NCBI GenBank assembly: GCA_900755895.1
Contig: CAAEIG010000164.1
Location: 1 to 26,173 of the forward strand
Direction of reading: 5' to 3'
Source: Clostridia bacterium
GTDB lineage: Bacteria; Bacillota; Clostridia; Oscillospirales; Acutalibacteraceae
Length of the DNA stretch: 26,173 nt
The notes below the pieces were generated by a model that saw nothing but the letters and a program-made list of their open reading frames with translations, did no database searches and was not told the DNA's origin. A program made the position numbers and the translations under genes. Position 1 is the stretch's first letter. Each line of letters opens with the position of its first letter. Positions 1 through 7,553 of this stretch are shown piece after piece.

Positions 1-480
1 AAGCCCACCGTGTGCGCCCTGTATCCCCTGGGCCGTGTGGCCCTTTTCCAAGATGTTAAGGACAAAGATGCCGAAATCACCAGGGAGAATATCCGGGTGA
101 AGTACATCATCAATGATTACAACTGCGGGTCGGCCAAAAAGCGCAATACTGTGCGCAGCTGGCTCGCACAGTTCCAGATCCCGGAGGAGGACGAGTTCTT
201 CATCCGGTGGAATGTGGTCACGGTCAATCTGAGCGCAATGGTCAGAAAATTGGAGGAGAACAACTGCTCTGAACACACGCTTCAGATGCTTTGGAACGCT
301 ATTCTCTTCACCCTCTATGTGGACTACGATACAAAGGAGGACTTCATGCCGCAGTTTGAAAGGGCTGAGGAGTACCTTCTGAACCTGTGCCGAAAGTTCC
401 GGGATATGATTATGGACCAACGGCCCGATACGGACGGTGCCGAGGCCGCTGCCAAAGACCTGGAGCCGGCGAATGTGTGA
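1..480 (+). CDS. Hypothetical protein, 5' end cut by window
   Basis: The reading frame is open from base 1 to the TGA at 478-480, so the gene very likely begins upstream; a GTG at 10 has no visible ribosome binding site. The visible 159 residues are mainly charged and helical, with a Leu-rich C-terminal half that looks like a helical bundle and a short acidic/Ala tail. I recognise no family and no catalytic motif. The stop overlaps the possible GTG start of the next gene (GTGA), so the two are probably translated together. No function can be given. Confidence 0.7.
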   Translation, partial: KPTVCALYPLGRVALFQDVKDKDAEITRENIRVKYIINDYNCGSAKKRNTVRSWLAQFQIPEEDEFFIRWNVVTVNLSAMVRKLEENNCSEHTLQMLWNAILFTLYVDYDTKEDFMPQFERAEEYLLNLCRKFRDMIMDQRPDTDGAEAAAKDLEPANV

Positions 481-1295
481 TTGGAATGGAAAACGACAAC
501 AAGCCGGTATCGCAGGACAACTGGGGTCAGATCATCCGTAAGGATGCCAAGGGGTGCTTTGTGGAGGTCAGAAACGACACCTTCCATCTTGACAAAGTAC
601 ACCTGCAGTTTGTGTCCTATGACACCACAAAGCCAAAAGGCAGCCGTTATATAAACAACATCAGCATATACATTGATGTGCCTGAGTTCCTGGCCCTGGC
701 CCAGGAGGCCGCCTCCGGCGCGCTCCACATGCGGATGCAGCAGTATAAGAATGCCGGCAATAAGGACCCCCTGTATGAGCATCTGGGCGGCACAGCAGCC
801 AAGTATCTGACGAAATATGGACGTCCCCGTCCGGATGGAAAGAGCCTTTCCCGGGTCGTGCGGCTGACCGTTGCGGCAAAGTCGGATTATTTCCTCACCG
901 CCGACAGCGGGCCGGGAGAGGAGAATAAGACCGAGCTCATTGTCCCGCGGTTCGGGACAAAGCCTGAACAGCATGTTTCTGTGATCCTCAGTTGGCGGCA
1001 GCTCAATGAACTGCTGCTAACGACGGTCGAGCACTACCGAGCCTGGCTCGCCGCAAAGTACGCTTCAGAATGGGCTGCGGTCCATGCCCAGCGCACCGGC
1101 GGCAGGGACAGGGCGCGTGGGGAACAGGGGAGAGCGCCGCATTCAGCGGCGCCGGCCCCGGCACCGAAACCTCCGGCTCCCGCTACACCTGCACAGAAAG
1201 CGCCTGCTCAGCAGGCTGGATTTGCAAGTGCCTTTGGCAGTGTTTATGGCAGTGGAAATGGCAAGTCCGGCGCGGGTGACAGGAAGATGTTTTGA
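477..1295 (+). CDS. Hypothetical protein with beta-rich N-terminus and Pro/Ala-rich disordered tail
   Basis: The start is either GTG at 477, which overlaps the previous stop and has GGAG at 462-465, or ATG at 486, which is too far from that GGAG. I chose 477; the product is about 272 residues. Residues 1-200 look globular and beta-rich. After about residue 210 the protein becomes a low-complexity Ala/Pro/Gln/Gly linker ending in a short basic tip (DRKMF). A compact domain followed by a flexible tail recalls nucleic-acid-binding proteins such as SSB, but there is no sequence evidence for that here. The gene is coupled to the upstream ORF and followed by a promoter-like sequence overlapping its 3' end. 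Unknown function. Confidence 0.8.
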   Translation: MIGMENDNKPVSQDNWGQIIRKDAKGCFVEVRNDTFHLDKVHLQFVSYDTTKPKGSRYINNISIYIDVPEFLALAQEAASGALHMRMQQYKNAGNKDPLYEHLGGTAAKYLTKYGRPRPDGKSLSRVVRLTVAAKSDYFLTADSGPGEENKTELIVPRFGTKPEQHVSVILSWRQLNELLLTTVEHYRAWLAAKYASEWAAVHAQRTGGRDRARGEQGRAPHSAAPAPAPKPPAPATPAQKAPAQQAGFASAFGSVYGSGNGKSGAGDRKMF

Positions 1296-1304
1296 TGGTA
1301 TAAT
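1276..1304 (+). promoter_or_regulatory. Sigma-A type promoter for the zinc-ribbon gene
   Basis: GTGACA (1276-1281), a 17 bp spacer, then TATAAT (1299-1304), preceded by TG at 1296-1297 as an extended -10. It overlaps the end of the upstream gene. Predicted transcription starts near 1311, about 64 nt before the ATG at 1375. No terminator hairpin follows it, unlike the promoters at 3697 and 18447. Confidence 0.6.
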
Positions 1305-1374
1305 CCTATTATCTACTCCTGTCTCTAAGGATGAACAGCGATTGAGCTGGAAATTCAGACAAGGAGTGGAACCT

Positions 1375-1752
1375 ATGAAGTATTGTCCCTATTGCGGCGC
1401 TTCCCTTGTGGGAGGCGCCGCCTCTTTTTGCGCGGAGTGCGGCAAAAAGATCCCCGCCCAGACAGAGGCACCCCAATCGAAACCAAAGCCTAAGGGCAAG
1501 ATGGGTGAGAGGGAGCGCCCGGCGCCTAAGCAAAAGCGCCGAAGCCCTCCAACCGGCCCGGCGCATCCGGCGAAACGGAAAAGGAATCCTATGGATATCA
1601 ATTACGATGGCTATTATGACGATGTAAAGCCAGTGGATGCAGGGGAACAGGAGGAGGGAGTGGATCCTGAAATGGTCAAGAAGGTCGCCATTCTCCTGGC
1701 TGGCGTTTTTGCTGTGATTCTGGCGTCCGTGGCGCTCATGATGCTGTTGTAA
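1375..1752 (+). CDS. Zinc-ribbon protein with C-terminal membrane anchor
   Basis: The start is set by AAGGAG at 1361-1366, eight bases before ATG 1375, giving 125 residues. Two CxxC pairs (C4/C7 and C19/C22) form a short N-terminal zinc ribbon of the type found in many bacterial membrane proteins. A basic, Pro-rich, probably disordered linker (about residues 28-75) and an acidic stretch follow. The last 25 residues are a single hydrophobic helix reaching the C-terminus, so the protein is probably tail-anchored with the zinc ribbon in the cytoplasm. A dedicated promoter lies at 1276-1304. Partner and role are unknown. Confidence 0.8.
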   Translation: MKYCPYCGASLVGGAASFCAECGKKIPAQTEAPQSKPKPKGKMGERERPAPKQKRRSPPTGPAHPAKRKRNPMDINYDGYYDDVKPVDAGEQEEGVDPEMVKKVAILLAGVFAVILASVALMMLL

Positions 1753-1808
1753 TCGGGCCGCCCCGTCCGTGTAATAGAGCAAAAGATGATAAGGATGGGG
1801 TGAAATGT

Positions 1809-2366
1809 ATGATGTACTTATCGAAAGGTCTGTCCGTCCCGGAAAAGGACGGCACCGTCAGGGTATCCCACTGCGGCAGGATCTTCGCCCTTGGACCGGA
1901 GATGGCTGCTTTGTGGGAATCTGCCAGGCTGGCGCCACAGCCTGTCCCGCCGCAGAAGGCCCGGTTCGTTGAGCGCCTGGAGCAGTCCGGCCTTGCCGTC
2001 ACCACACAGGAGGAGGGCGGCCTGGCGCTCTACCGCCTGCTTTCCGGGAGCATTATCTGTCCGCAGGCCGAGCCGGAGGGGCAGTTTTCAGAAGCGGGTG
2101 GCGACGGCCGTATCTGGAGGTGGATCCAACACGCCGGCCTGCGCCTCACAGCCAGCGAGCTGATCCGACTGGAGGAGCAGGGGACAGACCCGACGCCGAA
2201 TTTGCTCGGGGAAGAGGGACGGCAGTTACTGACGGAAAAGCTCTACTCAGCCCGGACGATCCGGGAAGGCGCTTTGGAGCAGGAGATGGAGCACTCTCCG
2301 GCGCGGGATGGTCTGGTTGCTGTGCTCCTTCGCCTCTTGCATGCGGGCTGTCTGTTTTTGGTATAG
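1809..2366 (+). CDS. Hypothetical protein, possibly helical/winged-helix-like
   Basis: Two starts are possible: GTG 1800, close behind AAGGA (1791-1795), or ATG 1809, six bases after GGGGTG. I chose ATG 1809, giving 185 residues. The N-terminal 45 residues include a short beta-like segment with one Cys-Gly, followed by helical segments alternating with Gly/Glu-rich turns (VERLEQSGLAV; LTASELIRLEEQG). This pattern resembles small winged-helix folds but has no diagnostic motif. It lies in a run of small genes; the next gene begins 14 bases downstream, so co-transcription is likely. Function unknown. Confidence 0.7.
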   Translation: MMYLSKGLSVPEKDGTVRVSHCGRIFALGPEMAALWESARLAPQPVPPQKARFVERLEQSGLAVTTQEEGGLALYRLLSGSIICPQAEPEGQFSEAGGDGRIWRWIQHAGLRLTASELIRLEEQGTDPTPNLLGEEGRQLLTEKLYSARTIREGALEQEMEHSPARDGLVAVLLRLLHAGCLFLV

Positions 2367-2380
2367 GAGGGGATAGAACA

Positions 2381-2833
2381 ATGAAACAGGACTGGAAATC
2401 GCTGCCCCCCGCGCTTCAGCACCAGTTGATCATACAGATGGGGCTGGCGGTGTGCTGCCTCGTGTTGGCGATTGGCGCTTTGGCTTTCATATCCTTCTCG
2501 GTATCCGTCCCATTCCTTTTGGGCGCTGCGTTGCTGACCATCTGTGCCGCGCGCCTGTACCGCACCGGGATGCGGGGACAGTATCTCATTCTCCGCGGGG
2601 TTATCCTGAAGGTAGAGAGGACTGTCCTCCGCCAACGGCCAAAATCCATACTGTTGGAGGCAAACGGGAAGGCGTTGCTGGTCATGCTCCGCAACAGGCA
2701 TGCCGCCGTCCGGGAGGGCGACACGGTGACGCTGTATATTGCGGATACCGCTCCACTCTATGAATGGCAGGGGATCCACCGACTGCATGCCTACCTGGCG
2801 ATGGTGCCGGGCAGACAGGACGGGGTTCAATGA
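2381..2833 (+). CDS. Two-TM small membrane protein
   Basis: ATG 2381 follows a strong AGGAGG at 2365-2370, giving 150 residues. Two adjacent hydrophobic helices (about residues 17-37 and 40-58) form an N-terminal hairpin. The remaining 90 residues are soluble and beta-rich, with alternating hydrophobic strands (YLILRGVILKVERT; DTVTLYIAD), likely a small cytoplasmic beta domain. I cannot assign a family. It is tightly packed between its neighbours (6 bases to the next ATG), so translation is probably coupled. Confidence 0.75.
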   Translation: MKQDWKSLPPALQHQLIIQMGLAVCCLVLAIGALAFISFSVSVPFLLGAALLTICAARLYRTGMRGQYLILRGVILKVERTVLRQRPKSILLEANGKALLVMLRNRHAAVREGDTVTLYIADTAPLYEWQGIHRLHAYLAMVPGRQDGVQ

Positions 2834-2839
2834 GGAGAA

Positions 2840-3679
2840 ATGGTTTACCATCTTTTTAATTACTGCATCCAGGGCATTTGGTATCGGGACAGTTTTCCCC
2901 TTTCTGATGATGATTTTGAGCGCATTATGAATGCCTTGGAAGGGAAAGTGCCAGCCAATGTGAAAATCTATCACTATGGAGTGCCTGGGCGGAAACGCTA
3001 TGACTTGACCAATCCTGTCATACTCAACAGGCCGGTGCTTTCTCTTGATCCCTTTTCTATGGCGCAAGCGCGCATCCAACAGCCGGCATCCATATATGAT
3101 AAGCAGCGCCGTGAGGTGTTCCCGGCCATCCGCAGGCTTGGTCGGTATGTAATCTATCAAGGAGCCAATGACTGGCCAAAGCTTTCCTATTTGGATGGGA
3201 ACCGCTTGAGCATGATGGTCCCGATGGAAGTTGCTCCTGTGTCCTTAAAAGAGGCGCTGGATTTTGTCAGGCGTAATCACCGCCACTGTGCGGCGCCTCA
3301 GGGACACAAATTTTCTGTTGGGCTGACGGCTGACGGCGCCTTGATCGGTGTGGTCATTGCCAGTACACCGAAAGCCAGAGCATTGAATGACGGGCGCACT
3401 TTAGAGCTCAACAGGATATGCTGTGATCCGGTCTATCGGAATGCAGTCAGCAAGGTCAGCGGCGCGGCGATCCGCGCGGCAAGGGCCATGGGGTACCGGC
3501 GTATCGTGACCTACACGCTGCCACAGGAGTCCGGGAGCAGTATGCTTGCGGTTGGCTTCCGGCAGGACGGGATGACAGCGCCACGGCCAAATGGCTGGAA
3601 TTGCAGGAGCCGCCCTCGCAAGGTGTCGGAAAAATATCCGGGTGGTGAGAAGATCCGCTGGATTTTGAATTTGGAATAG
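2840..3679 (+). CDS. GNAT-fold acyltransferase, XF1762-like, with N-terminal extension
   Basis: ATG 2840 follows GAGGAG overlapping the previous stop, giving 279 residues. Residues about 133-262 match what I know of XF1762-type proteins of phages and mobile elements: VSLKEALDFVRRNHRH near 134-149, a G-x-x-x-G-V-V-I strand (about 166-174), a conserved Glu-Leu-Asn-Arg strand (189-192) followed by Cys-Cys, the AIRAARAMGYRRIVTYTL helix-strand unit (210-227) and a Ser-Gly-Ser-Ser turn. These fit a GNAT acyl-CoA-binding core. The first about 120 residues are not part of that core and I do not recognise them. The substrate is unknown; some GNAT-fold phage proteins modify DNA bases (Mu Mom), but a link here is only a suggestion. 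Confidence 0.75.
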   Translation: MVYHLFNYCIQGIWYRDSFPLSDDDFERIMNALEGKVPANVKIYHYGVPGRKRYDLTNPVILNRPVLSLDPFSMAQARIQQPASIYDKQRREVFPAIRRLGRYVIYQGANDWPKLSYLDGNRLSMMVPMEVAPVSLKEALDFVRRNHRHCAAPQGHKFSVGLTADGALIGVVIASTPKARALNDGRTLELNRICCDPVYRNAVSKVSGAAIRAARAMGYRRIVTYTLPQESGSSMLAVGFRQDGMTAPRPNGWNCRSRPRKVSEKYPGGEKIRWILNLE

Positions 3680-3696
3680 GGAACGATGGTTAAATA

Positions 3697-3725
3697 TTGA
3701 CCTTTGCATTTCTCCATGCTATAAT
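3697..3725 (+). promoter_or_regulatory. Strong sigma-A promoter of small RNA copy 1
   Basis: TTGACC (3697-3702), 17 bp spacer, TATAAT (3720-3725), in the gap after the GNAT gene. Predicted start near 3732. It has the same geometry as the promoter at 18447-18475, which drives the second copy of the RNA. Confidence 0.8.
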
Positions 3726-3731
3726 CAAGTC

Positions 3732-3818
3732 AATAGTAACCGTGTTTTCTGACTGAAAACAAAGTTCCCGTGTACCACAGTGTCAAATGGCGCTATCGCG
3801 CCGTTTGGCACTTTTTTT
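3732..3818 (+). ncRNA. Structured small RNA, copy 1 (about 86 nt), upstream of ssb
   Basis: The predicted transcript runs from the -10 box to a near-perfect intrinsic terminator. Blocks in order: AGTAACCG (3735-3742); a hairpin of 7 bp (3743-3749 with 3755-3761, loop TGACT); AAGTTC; CCGTGT (3768-3773); ACCAC; then a 15 bp terminator stem (3779-3793 with 3798-3812, loop TATC) and a run of seven T (3812-3818). The same order and length recur at 18482-18566 with a different but still paired hairpin. It could be a free small RNA or an attenuated leader of ssb, which starts 80 nt downstream. No named family recognised. Confidence 0.7.
3779..3818 (+). terminator. Intrinsic terminator of small RNA copy 1
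   Basis: Fifteen base pairs (3779-3793/3798-3812), including two G-U pairs, a four-base loop and seven T. It lies between the promoter at 3697 and ssb, so ssb expression from that promoter needs readthrough or antitermination. Confidence 0.85.
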
Positions 3819-3898
3819 GTTTTCCGCCCGCGCCAATGCGGGTTGAAATAAAACCATTTGTATGCAGGGTGAGGCCTGCGGAAAGGAGCAAAAAAGCC

Positions 3899-4447
3899 AT
3901 GATGAAGATCTTTATCTCAGATGCCGTTGTGTCCAGAGGGTACGACGGCGCGCCGGCGATCCGCCTTTTCAACAGCGAGAACGGCGGCGAGTTCGCGGTT
4001 TTCCAGGTTGGCATTCGCAAATACGACAGTCGGGCGGAGAACAACCACCGCTGGGTCAACCTGAAGGTCAAGGCCTTCGGCGACCTCTGCGAGCGCATCA
4101 AGAAAATGTCGCTCAAGGAGGGCTCGTTCATTTCCCTGTGCGGCGACTACGACGAGGAGCGTTGGACGGACAAGGATACCGGCGAGGGGCGTTCTGCGCC
4201 GGTCATCGTGCTTGATGACATCAAGTTCTCCCACACCGGCGGGCAGAAGAAGGAACAGAACGGCAACGGCCAGGATACGGGAGGCCAGGGCCAGCAGGGC
4301 TACTCCCAGGCGCCCGGAGCTTCCCAGGCCGCACCTGCGGCTCCGGTGCAGTCCGGCCAGACCATGCAGGCACCCACGGAAATGCCCCAGAACTTCACGG
4401 GGTATGAGAGCTTCAGCGGGGGACAGAACCCCTTCTTCCCGGGCTGA
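3899..4447 (+). CDS. ssb: Single-stranded DNA-binding protein (SSB-like)
   Basis: ATG 3899 is set by AAAGGAG ten bases upstream; a second ATG follows directly. The product is about 182 residues. Residues 1-112 resemble a bacterial SSB OB fold: F33-A-V-F-Q-V beta strand, W52-V-N-L-K-V-K-A-F-G-D-L-C-E and the K-E-G-S-F-I-S-L-C-G-D-Y-D-E segment (73-87), then a final strand V-I-V-L-D-D-I-K-F-S. A Gln/Gly/Pro-rich flexible tail follows. The expected acidic tip (DDDIPF-like) is absent; the protein ends NPFFPG. SSB coats single strands and recruits repair proteins through that tip, so partner recruitment may differ here. The 5' UTR holds two small hairpins (3827-3842 and about 3863-3878), the second just ahead of the ribosome binding site. 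Confidence 0.85.
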   Translation: MMKIFISDAVVSRGYDGAPAIRLFNSENGGEFAVFQVGIRKYDSRAENNHRWVNLKVKAFGDLCERIKKMSLKEGSFISLCGDYDEERWTDKDTGEGRSAPVIVLDDIKFSHTGGQKKEQNGNGQDTGGQGQQGYSQAPGASQAAPAAPVQSGQTMQAPTEMPQNFTGYESFSGGQNPFFPG

Positions 4448-4479
4448 GGAACTGGAAACAACAATGACCACAGGCGTAA

Positions 4480-4528
4480 AAGAGCGCACATGAAGTAGGA
4501 TCCGTCCACTCCATGTGCGCTCTTATTT
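4480..4528 (+). terminator. Hairpin terminator after ssb
   Basis: A perfect 13 bp stem (4480-4492 with 4512-4524) is extended by an inner stem around 4494-4510 and followed by ATTT. The T run is short, so termination may be partial. The next gene's ribosome binding site lies 12 bases beyond. Confidence 0.6.
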
Positions 4529-4545
4529 GCGTTTCTGGGGAGGTG

Positions 4546-4932
4546 ATGGATTTGAAAAACAGATCTTTTGTGAAAACAAGCGTTAAACACCGGGCGAAAA
4601 AGCTGGATGTTGTCCTGCGCCGGCTGACCGGCGACACGTTGACAAAAGACCAGCGACTGTGCCTGCAACACGCCTTGGACTGTCGGAGGCAGTATCGGCT
4701 GCGGCTGTGTAGAACCGGCTGCGATTTCAAGAAGGCCGTGTCGCCGGGACAGGCGAACAAGGACTGCGGCAAGCGCGTCAGGATGCTGCTTGGTAAGAAT
4801 TGCAGCATGATGGCGGCGCTCGTCAGCAGCAAGACGCAGGGAAGGGGGGATAACACCGTCTATCTCTACCTGCCAGAATCGAAGGAGGCAATGGGTGATG
4901 AAATGCAAGAGGAAGATGCAAAAGAGGCGTGA
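4546..4932 (+). CDS. Small basic hypothetical protein
   Basis: The ribosome binding site GGGGAGGTG lies immediately before ATG 4546; TTG 4552, in the same frame, is better spaced (8 bases) and could be the true start. The product has about 126-128 residues and is rich in Lys/Arg in the first 90 residues, with five Cys (one CxxxC) and a short acidic C-terminus. A basic helical protein of this size could bind nucleic acid, but no motif proves it. The last 35 bases overlap the next gene, so the two are translationally coupled. Confidence 0.65.
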   Translation: MDLKNRSFVKTSVKHRAKKLDVVLRRLTGDTLTKDQRLCLQHALDCRRQYRLRLCRTGCDFKKAVSPGQANKDCGKRVRMLLGKNCSMMAALVSSKTQGRGDNTVYLYLPESKEAMGDEMQEEDAKEA

Positions 4933-5638
4933 TGTCCTGACCGTCATCGGCATGATGATCCTGCTGGCCTTCATTCTCAGAATGTGGCCGATCCTGCTGC
5001 TGATGCTGATCGGTGTGTTTTTCTACGCACTATGGATGCTGTTCCACATGGATGCGGTGCCTCAGCAGCCGGTTCAGGCTCCGCTTTTGGCGCTGCCTCC
5101 GCCTGCGTCGGAGGAGTCGGTGCTGAACACGGCTTTCTCGGTGCTCCAGCGCAGGATCACCGAGCAGGTGCTGCTGCGGTATCCCAATGCCAGATGGGTG
5201 TGGGGTATTGCAGATGCCCGGGAGCGGTTCGCCCACGGCGGAGAGCTGAGCATCCTGCTCAACCGCGCCGGCGGATACCGGAGAGCGGTGGTGCAGGTGA
5301 ACAACCTCCAGTTCTGCGGGCTTCAGTATCCAACGGCCGAACAGCCGCAGCAGCCGGCCTCAGAGCCGGAAACTGAGCCGTCGGAAGAGCCGGAACAGGA
5401 GCCGGAGACAGTGGACTATGGCCTTCTGGCGTTTGAGTGGGTGGAGGCAAATCTCCAGGCGCTCAACGCCCAGTGCAATGAGGTGATTGGCAGCGGGAAG
5501 GACAGCTTCCGGATCCCCGCCAGCCAGCTCCCCCATGGGGACAGCTGGCCGCCCATCTGCAAGGAACTGCTGAGGAACGGCTTTTTCGCCGCGGAACCGC
5601 TGGCGGACGGCATCCAGGTGCAGATCAAAGTCAAATAG
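4898..5638 (+). CDS. Membrane-anchored protein preceding the MoxR/VWA pair
   Basis: ATG 4898 is nine bases after AAGGAGG (4882-4888); GTG 4895 is an alternative. The product has 246 residues. A Lys/Arg-rich N-terminus (about residues 2-11) is followed by two closely spaced hydrophobic helices (about 12-28 and 30-50), so the rest is probably cytoplasmic by the positive-inside rule. Residues about 68-140 form a globular part, then an acidic Glu/Pro repeat linker (about 145-170), then a C-terminal domain of about 75 residues ending in a beta strand. No family recognised. It starts 35 bases before the previous stop and ends 15 bases before the MoxR-type ATPase, so it probably works with that ATPase, possibly tethering it to the membrane (inference). 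Confidence 0.75.
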   Translation: MKCKRKMQKRRDVLTVIGMMILLAFILRMWPILLLMLIGVFFYALWMLFHMDAVPQQPVQAPLLALPPPASEESVLNTAFSVLQRRITEQVLLRYPNARWVWGIADARERFAHGGELSILLNRAGGYRRAVVQVNNLQFCGLQYPTAEQPQQPASEPETEPSEEPEQEPETVDYGLLAFEWVEANLQALNAQCNEVIGSGKDSFRIPASQLPHGDSWPPICKELLRNGFFAAEPLADGIQVQIKVK

Positions 5639-5653
5639 GGAGTGTGAACAAAA

Positions 5654-7516
5654 ATGAGCTCGAAACTGTTTGTGTTCAGCCGGCCTTTGCCTGCGCCTTT
5701 TGACAAGGCGAAGAAAAAGGTGAAGGTATCGTCCAAGTACGGCGACGGCACGGAGGCAACTCTGTGCAGCACGGTGGTCAAGGCTGTCCAGGCGTATTTC
5801 AAATGCAAGGACGGCTCCGCACCGGGTGCGGTCGGACTCTGCGGCACCAAGGGCGTTGCGGAATATAAGTCCGCCTCCGGCCCGGAAGTGTACCACCTGG
5901 CGGTCTACGATCCTGTCGGCGGCGCCATGCTGGCCAGTATCTACAACAAGGACACGGAGATGCTCGAAACCTATGCCGTCCGCAACAATGGGCAGGACGG
6001 CGCGGCAATCATGATGTCGATGCTCCCCGCCCTGATGGCGGACGATGAGTTCCGGGAGAACCTGGATGCTCTGGAGATCCAGTATCAGGGCGGCTACCCG
6101 GACATGGGTGAGGCGACGGAGCGCATGGCCATCCTCTGTGACAATGCTTACCGTCGCATCAATGACAGTTCCTGCGCGGCGCATCTGCCGACCAGTATTG
6201 ACGGCACCGGCAATGTGATGCGGGTGTCCACCACCCATATCGACTCCGGGAACTTCCGGCCGGACACCGTGGTTGCCGGGATGTTTACCATCCTGGCCAA
6301 CAGCACCGTGCCGGAGAAGCTGGAGATCAAGCCCGCCACGCCTCACAGCGATTTTGTGGGGAAGTATGTGCTGGATACGACGCGGGTACTCACGCCCTTC
6401 GAGCAGAGCCTGGTGCCGGTCCTGGCGCCCTGGTATGTGCTGCCCGAGGAGGTGGTCACCATCTGCAAGCACGCCAAGCAGTCCACCGGCAAGGCGCTGC
6501 CCATGCGCAATTTCCTTTTGCGCGGCCCTGCCGGCACGGGAAAGACTGAGGGTGCCCGCGCCATCGCTGCGGGCCTGAATCTGCCGTATATGAAGTACAC
6601 CTGCTCTGCCGGGACGGAGATCTACGACCTGATCGGCCAGGTGTTCCCCGACACGGACGGGCCATCCACCGGCGACGCCGAATTGGATCAGCAGCGGGCG
6701 CAGCTCAAGGAGATGGGCGGTATCACCTATGAGAATGTAAAAAGACTCATGGGCCTGCCTGACCTGGATGACATGGACTACGATCCCGCCGGCACCTATC
6801 AGAAGCTCACCGGCGTGGAGAAAGCCGATGCCACGTCCCAGGACTGCATGGGACTGGTCATGGAAATGGTCACCGACAAGCTGCAGCAGCTTTGCAAGGT
6901 GAAGCCCGAGTCCGCCGATGGACGGCAGACCTATAGTTACATCGAGACTGATTTCATCCGCGCGCTCAAGCACGGCTATCTGGTAGAACTACAGGAGCCA
7001 ACGACCATTATCCAGCCCGGTGTGCTGGTGGGCCTGAACTCTCTGCTGGAGCAGGGGGGATCTATCACCCTGCCTACCGGCGAGGTGATCCGCCGCCATC
7101 CGGACGCAGTGGTCGTGGTGACTACCAACGTCAGCTATGAGGGGTGTCGGGGCGTCAACCAATCGGTTTTGGACCGGATGAATCTCACCCAGGACATTGA
7201 ACTGCCCGCCCCGGAGATCATGGCGCAGCGCGCTATGAGCATCACCGGCTGTGAGGACGATGTTCTGGTGGGGCGTATGGTCCAGGTCGTGACAGACATG
7301 GCGGACTATTGCCGCAAGAACGGGATCTCGGATGGCAACTGCGGTATGCGCAGCCTCATCGACTGGATCATGAGCACAGAGATCACGGGAGATCCCTACA
7401 GCTCCGCGCTCTACACCATCGTGAGCAAGGCCACTTCTGACGAGGAAGACCGAGATGCTTTGAAAGCGACTGTGCTGGAACCTATCTTCGCGCCCAAGCG
7501 CAAGAAGGCGGTCTGA
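5654..7516 (+). CDS. MoxR/dynein-type AAA+ ATPase
   Basis: ATG 5654 follows GGAG at 5639-5642, giving 620 residues. The N-terminal about 230 residues are a family-specific domain of unknown role. The AAA+ core has Walker A G291-P-A-G-T-G-K-T298, a sensor-1 strand V-V-V-V-T-T-N, and R in V-N-Q-S-V-L-D-R-M as a likely arginine finger. The Walker B segment is unusual: Y442-L-V-E-L-Q-E-P449, not hhhhDE. MoxR ATPases act as ring-shaped remodelling machines paired with VWA proteins, and the VWA partner begins 37 bases downstream. The related CobS-CobT cobaltochelatase pair shares this architecture, but no cobalamin genes are here. Cytoplasmic, substrate unknown. Confidence 0.85.
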   Translation: MSSKLFVFSRPLPAPFDKAKKKVKVSSKYGDGTEATLCSTVVKAVQAYFKCKDGSAPGAVGLCGTKGVAEYKSASGPEVYHLAVYDPVGGAMLASIYNKDTEMLETYAVRNNGQDGAAIMMSMLPALMADDEFRENLDALEIQYQGGYPDMGEATERMAILCDNAYRRINDSSCAAHLPTSIDGTGNVMRVSTTHIDSGNFRPDTVVAGMFTILANSTVPEKLEIKPATPHSDFVGKYVLDTTRVLTPFEQSLVPVLAPWYVLPEEVVTICKHAKQSTGKALPMRNFLLRGPAGTGKTEGARAIAAGLNLPYMKYTCSAGTEIYDLIGQVFPDTDGPSTGDAELDQQRAQLKEMGGITYENVKRLMGLPDLDDMDYDPAGTYQKLTGVEKADATSQDCMGLVMEMVTDKLQQLCKVKPESADGRQTYSYIETDFIRALKHGYLVELQEPTTIIQPGVLVGLNSLLEQGGSITLPTGEVIRRHPDAVVVVTTNVSYEGCRGVNQSVLDRMNLTQDIELPAPEIMAQRAMSITGCEDDVLVGRMVQVVTDMADYCRKNGISDGNCGMRSLIDWIMSTEITGDPYSSALYTIVSKATSDEEDRDALKATVLEPIFAPKRKKAV

Positions 7517-7553
7517 ACAAAAATCTATGATTTAGAAGGGAGGACAGCTACTC

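Noticed and set aside
5360..6973. Long open frame on the - strand (537 codons)
   Set aside because: It is the complement of the strongly coding MoxR and preceding genes; its translation is Arg/His/Gly-rich without motifs, as expected for a shadow frame in GC-rich DNA, and it lacks a ribosome binding site.
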